From contig JAJZDO010000236.1 in NCBI GenBank assembly GCA_021805955.1, positions 1 through 9,078 on the forward strand: a stretch of DNA of 9,078 nt. Reading direction: 5' to 3'. Source of the stretch: Acidobacteriota bacterium (GTDB lineage: Bacteria; Acidobacteriota; Terriglobia; Terriglobales; Acidobacteriaceae). Below the pieces are notes generated by a model. The model had not been told where the DNA came from. It worked only from the letters and a program-made list of their open reading frames with translations, and did not search any database. Positions 7,308-9,078 of the stretch are shown one piece after another (within the stretch, counting starts at the first letter, position 1; each line of letters starts with the position of its first letter). The translations under genes and the position numbers were made by a program.

Positions 7308-8630
7308 ATGCACTTCTTTCCAACTTCCTTGAGACTCGATGGACGTGTTCATGGCGCCTCGCGCAAGCAGGCTGCCGGTTTTGCAGCGTTGGCGATGGCA
7401 GGCTTCATGCTGGTTGTCCCCAATTGTTACGCCGCAAGTGCGGCAGCGCACTCGCCGTGGGTGGCGACCTGGGGCGCGGGCATGGTTGCGGTCGATCCCG
7501 GCAGCGCTTCCGACTTTACTGGGCAGACGTTGCGGGAGATTGTGCATAGCAGCGTTGGCGGCCAGCAGGCACGCGTGTGGTTCTCGAACCGCTTCGGCAC
7601 GGTGCCGCTGCATATTGGCGCGGCGCACATCGCGTTGAGCGCGAGCGGAAGTTTTGGCGCCAATGCCGATGGAACTCCGAATCAAAGCGGCATTCAAGCG
7701 GGCACCGACCATCCATTGACGTTCAACAATATGGACTCGGTCGTCATTCCTCCCGGCGCGGAGGTGGTCAGCGATCCGGTTGCGCTGAACGTTCCGGCGT
7801 TGACGGACATGGACGTCAGCATCTATTTTCCCGATCACACCATGGCGACAACGACACATTCCGGAGCGCAACAAATCTCCTACGCGGCAACCGGCAATCA
7901 AGTAGCGGCGGCGGACCTGGGGGGCAAATCCTGGGAGAGCAAATCCTGGTATGTTGTGTCGGGTGTCGATGTCGATGCGCCGGGAGACTCGGCTGTGATT
8001 GCGTTTGGCGACTCGATTACAGACGGAGCGTATGCGACTGTGAACGAAAATCATCGCTGGCCGGATTATCTGGCGTCGCGTCTGGCGGCTGATCCCGGTA
8101 CGAAAAAAGCCGGCGTGCTGGGCGTTGTGAATGTCGGCATCGGAGGCAATCGCGTGCTGCTGGACGGCTACGGGCCAAACGCAGTGTCGCGCATCAATTC
8201 GGACGCGATTGCGCGCAGTGGGGCGCGCTACGTCATTATTCTGGAAAGTATCAACGACATCGGACGGTTCACTTCTGACCATCAACCCTACGGCGATTTG
8301 ACGCAGCGGTTAGAGACTGGCATCGCAGAGATTGCGGCGCAGGCCCATCAACACGGCATCAAAGTGATCGGCGCGACGCTGACTCCGTATCAAGGTTGCG
8401 GATATTATTCCGACGCGGGCAATCAGGTGCGCAACGCGGTGAATGAGTGGATTCGTACCAGCCCCATCTTCGACGGTGTTGCGGACTTCGACAAGGCGGT
8501 GCGCGACCCGCAGAATCCGCAGCAATTCGCGGCGCAATACGATTCCGGCGACCATCTGCATCCGAAAGATGCCGGATATCAGGCCATGGCGGGCGCGATC
8601 GATCTGAGCCTGTTTACGAAGAAAAAGTAA
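7308..8630 (+). CDS. Secreted SGNH/GDSL-type esterase
   Basis: This is a 440-residue exported serine hydrolase of the SGNH/GDSL superfamily, presumably an esterase or deacetylase acting outside the cytoplasm. ATG at 7308 has GAGGAG (7297-7302) five bases upstream. The N-terminus (about 1-46) is a long signal peptide with a basic n-region and the core AAGFAALAMAGFMLVVP. Residues about 50-200 form an accessory beta domain (WVATWGAG, TLREIVHSSVGG, RVWFSNRFGTVPLHIGAAH) common to one SGNH subgroup. The catalytic domain shows all four blocks: block I FGDSITDG with nucleophile Ser236, block II GIGGNR (Gly280), block III ESINDIG (Asn316) and block V SGDHLHPKDAGY with Asp415 and His418. The stretch VRNAVNEWIRTSPIFDGV is also typical of the subgroup. 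Length and residues look complete and active. The substrate cannot be read from sequence; sugar-ester, acyl-ester or lipid are all possible. It is probably transcribed alone. Confidence 0.92.
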   Translation: MHFFPTSLRLDGRVHGASRKQAAGFAALAMAGFMLVVPNCYAASAAAHSPWVATWGAGMVAVDPGSASDFTGQTLREIVHSSVGGQQARVWFSNRFGTVPLHIGAAHIALSASGSFGANADGTPNQSGIQAGTDHPLTFNNMDSVVIPPGAEVVSDPVALNVPALTDMDVSIYFPDHTMATTTHSGAQQISYAATGNQVAAADLGGKSWESKSWYVVSGVDVDAPGDSAVIAFGDSITDGAYATVNENHRWPDYLASRLAADPGTKKAGVLGVVNVGIGGNRVLLDGYGPNAVSRINSDAIARSGARYVIILESINDIGRFTSDHQPYGDLTQRLETGIAEIAAQAHQHGIKVIGATLTPYQGCGYYSDAGNQVRNAVNEWIRTSPIFDGVADFDKAVRDPQNPQQFAAQYDSGDHLHPKDAGYQAMAGAIDLSLFTKKK

Positions 8631-8636
8631 TTGGTC

Positions 8637-8677
8637 GAGAATCTGGGTGCCCCACATCTCGAATTTGAGATGTGGGA
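8637..8677 (+). repeat. REP-like palindromic element, copy 1
   Basis: A 17-base head, GAGAATCTGGGTGCCCC (8637-8653), leads into a hairpin with a perfect 10-bp stem: CCCACATCTC (8651-8660) and GAGATGTGGG (8667-8676), with the loop GAATTT. It begins six bases after the hydrolase stop codon. There is no T run, so if transcribed it is more likely a 3' stabilising hairpin than an intrinsic terminator. A second copy lies inverted at 8818-8858. Confidence 0.75.
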
Positions 8678-8678
8678 A

Positions 8679-8690
8679 GTTCGCGCGAAC
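8679..8690. repeat. 12-bp perfect palindrome
   Basis: GTTCGCGCGAAC is self-complementary over 12 bases. It begins two bases after the first REP-like copy and lies inside the interval bounded by the two copies. It could be a protein-binding site or a remnant of the repeat structure; no function can be assigned. Confidence 0.5.
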
Positions 8691-8817
8691 CACGAACGGA
8701 GGACTCCAGATTGTCTCCCTGCCAAGAGGCATGATTCGGTATGAGACGTCTACACGCTGTAGCGTTCTGCTGCGAATCTTCTGGATCAGGTGCGTGGAAG
8801 GCTGTGCCGTGACAGAA

Positions 8818-8858
8818 CCCCAGGTCTCAGAATCGAGACCTGGGGCACCCAGATTCTC
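8818..8858 (-). repeat. REP-like palindromic element, copy 2 (inverted)
   Basis: On the minus strand this has the same 17-base head as copy 1 (plus-strand GGGGCACCCAGATTCTC, 8842-8858). It then has a hairpin with a perfect 11-bp stem, CCCCAGGTCTC (8818-8828) with GAGACCTGGGG (8835-8845), around a six-base loop. Aligned with copy 1 it matches 34 of 41 positions. Four of the seven differences form two compensatory stem pairs, so the fold is conserved rather than the exact sequence. The two copies face each other across about 140 bp. Confidence 0.75.
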
Positions 8859-9078
8859 TTCTCTGGTGGAAAAACGCCGATCCCTCGACTGACGTGGGGA
8901 AGGCGTTCGCTATTGCCGGTGCCCGCCCGGATGTTACCAACGTGCTAATCCAGCCCCAAAAAACGTCCCGCTGCGGACAAATTCCGTGCAGTATTAGGGA
9001 CATCACTCCGTAACTGACAAAACACCTGTCGCGATTCGCGCTGGACTGTATTCCTCGCTCGAATGGGTGACGAATTTC
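8859..9078. other. Non-coding end of window
   Basis: I see no supported gene here. A small CGCGA-T-TCGCG hairpin lies near 9031-9041, and an ATG near the end (9063) has no convincing ribosome site. Any gene to the right starts at or beyond the window edge. Confidence 0.4.

Noticed and set aside
6990..8285. 431-codon open frame on the minus strand
   Set aside because: It is antisense to the SGNH hydrolase, which has all catalytic blocks. The product is Arg/His/Cys-rich with no recognisable domain and crosses the intergenic hairpins.
8740..8765. Overlapping small inverted repeats (CTACA-CGC-TGTAG and ACGCT-GT-AGCGT)
   Set aside because: The arms are only 5 bp and mutually exclusive, so they are not distinguishable from chance.

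Overview
The window looks like chromosomal DNA from a Gram-negative, moderately GC-rich bacterium. The best guess is Acidobacteriota (Terriglobia-like), at about 0.7 confidence. The outer-membrane assembly protein LptD proves a two-membrane envelope. The lineage guess rests on remembered resemblance: a DsbA-like protein with a long N-terminal extension, an RDD protein with a long disordered N-terminus beside lptD, and a YXWGXW-repeat secreted protein. No sequence search was possible.

Layout. On the minus strand, reading from about 4000 down to 197, lie lptD (3999-1357) and a secreted DsbA-like thioredoxin-fold protein (1135-197, probable TTG start), separated by 221 bp. A 306-bp divergent intergenic region (4000-4305) separates lptD from three plus-strand genes: an RDD-domain membrane protein (4306-5919), a secreted YXWGXW-repeat protein (6140-7051) and a secreted SGNH/GDSL hydrolase (7308-8630). 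The spacer at 7052-7307 holds a probable terminator and a second strong hairpin. The last 450 bp hold no convincing gene but contain two inverted copies of a roughly 41-nt REP-like palindromic element, with compensatory base changes in the stem.

How the genes fit together. All five proteins carry a signal peptide or membrane segments, so this is an envelope and secretion neighbourhood rather than a pathway cluster. The clearest functional link is lptD with the DsbA-like gene: in E. coli, LptD needs inter-domain disulfides made by DsbA, and this LptD keeps the Cys in the barrel-proximal Thr-Ser-Cys motif and the C-terminal Cys-Cys pair. The RDD, YXWGXW and SGNH genes are spaced 220-256 bp apart and look like separate transcription units.

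I saw no phage, CRISPR, transposase, tRNA or rRNA. The most unusual item is the covarying REP-like pair at 8637-8858. I found no convincing case for a wholly new multi-gene system.
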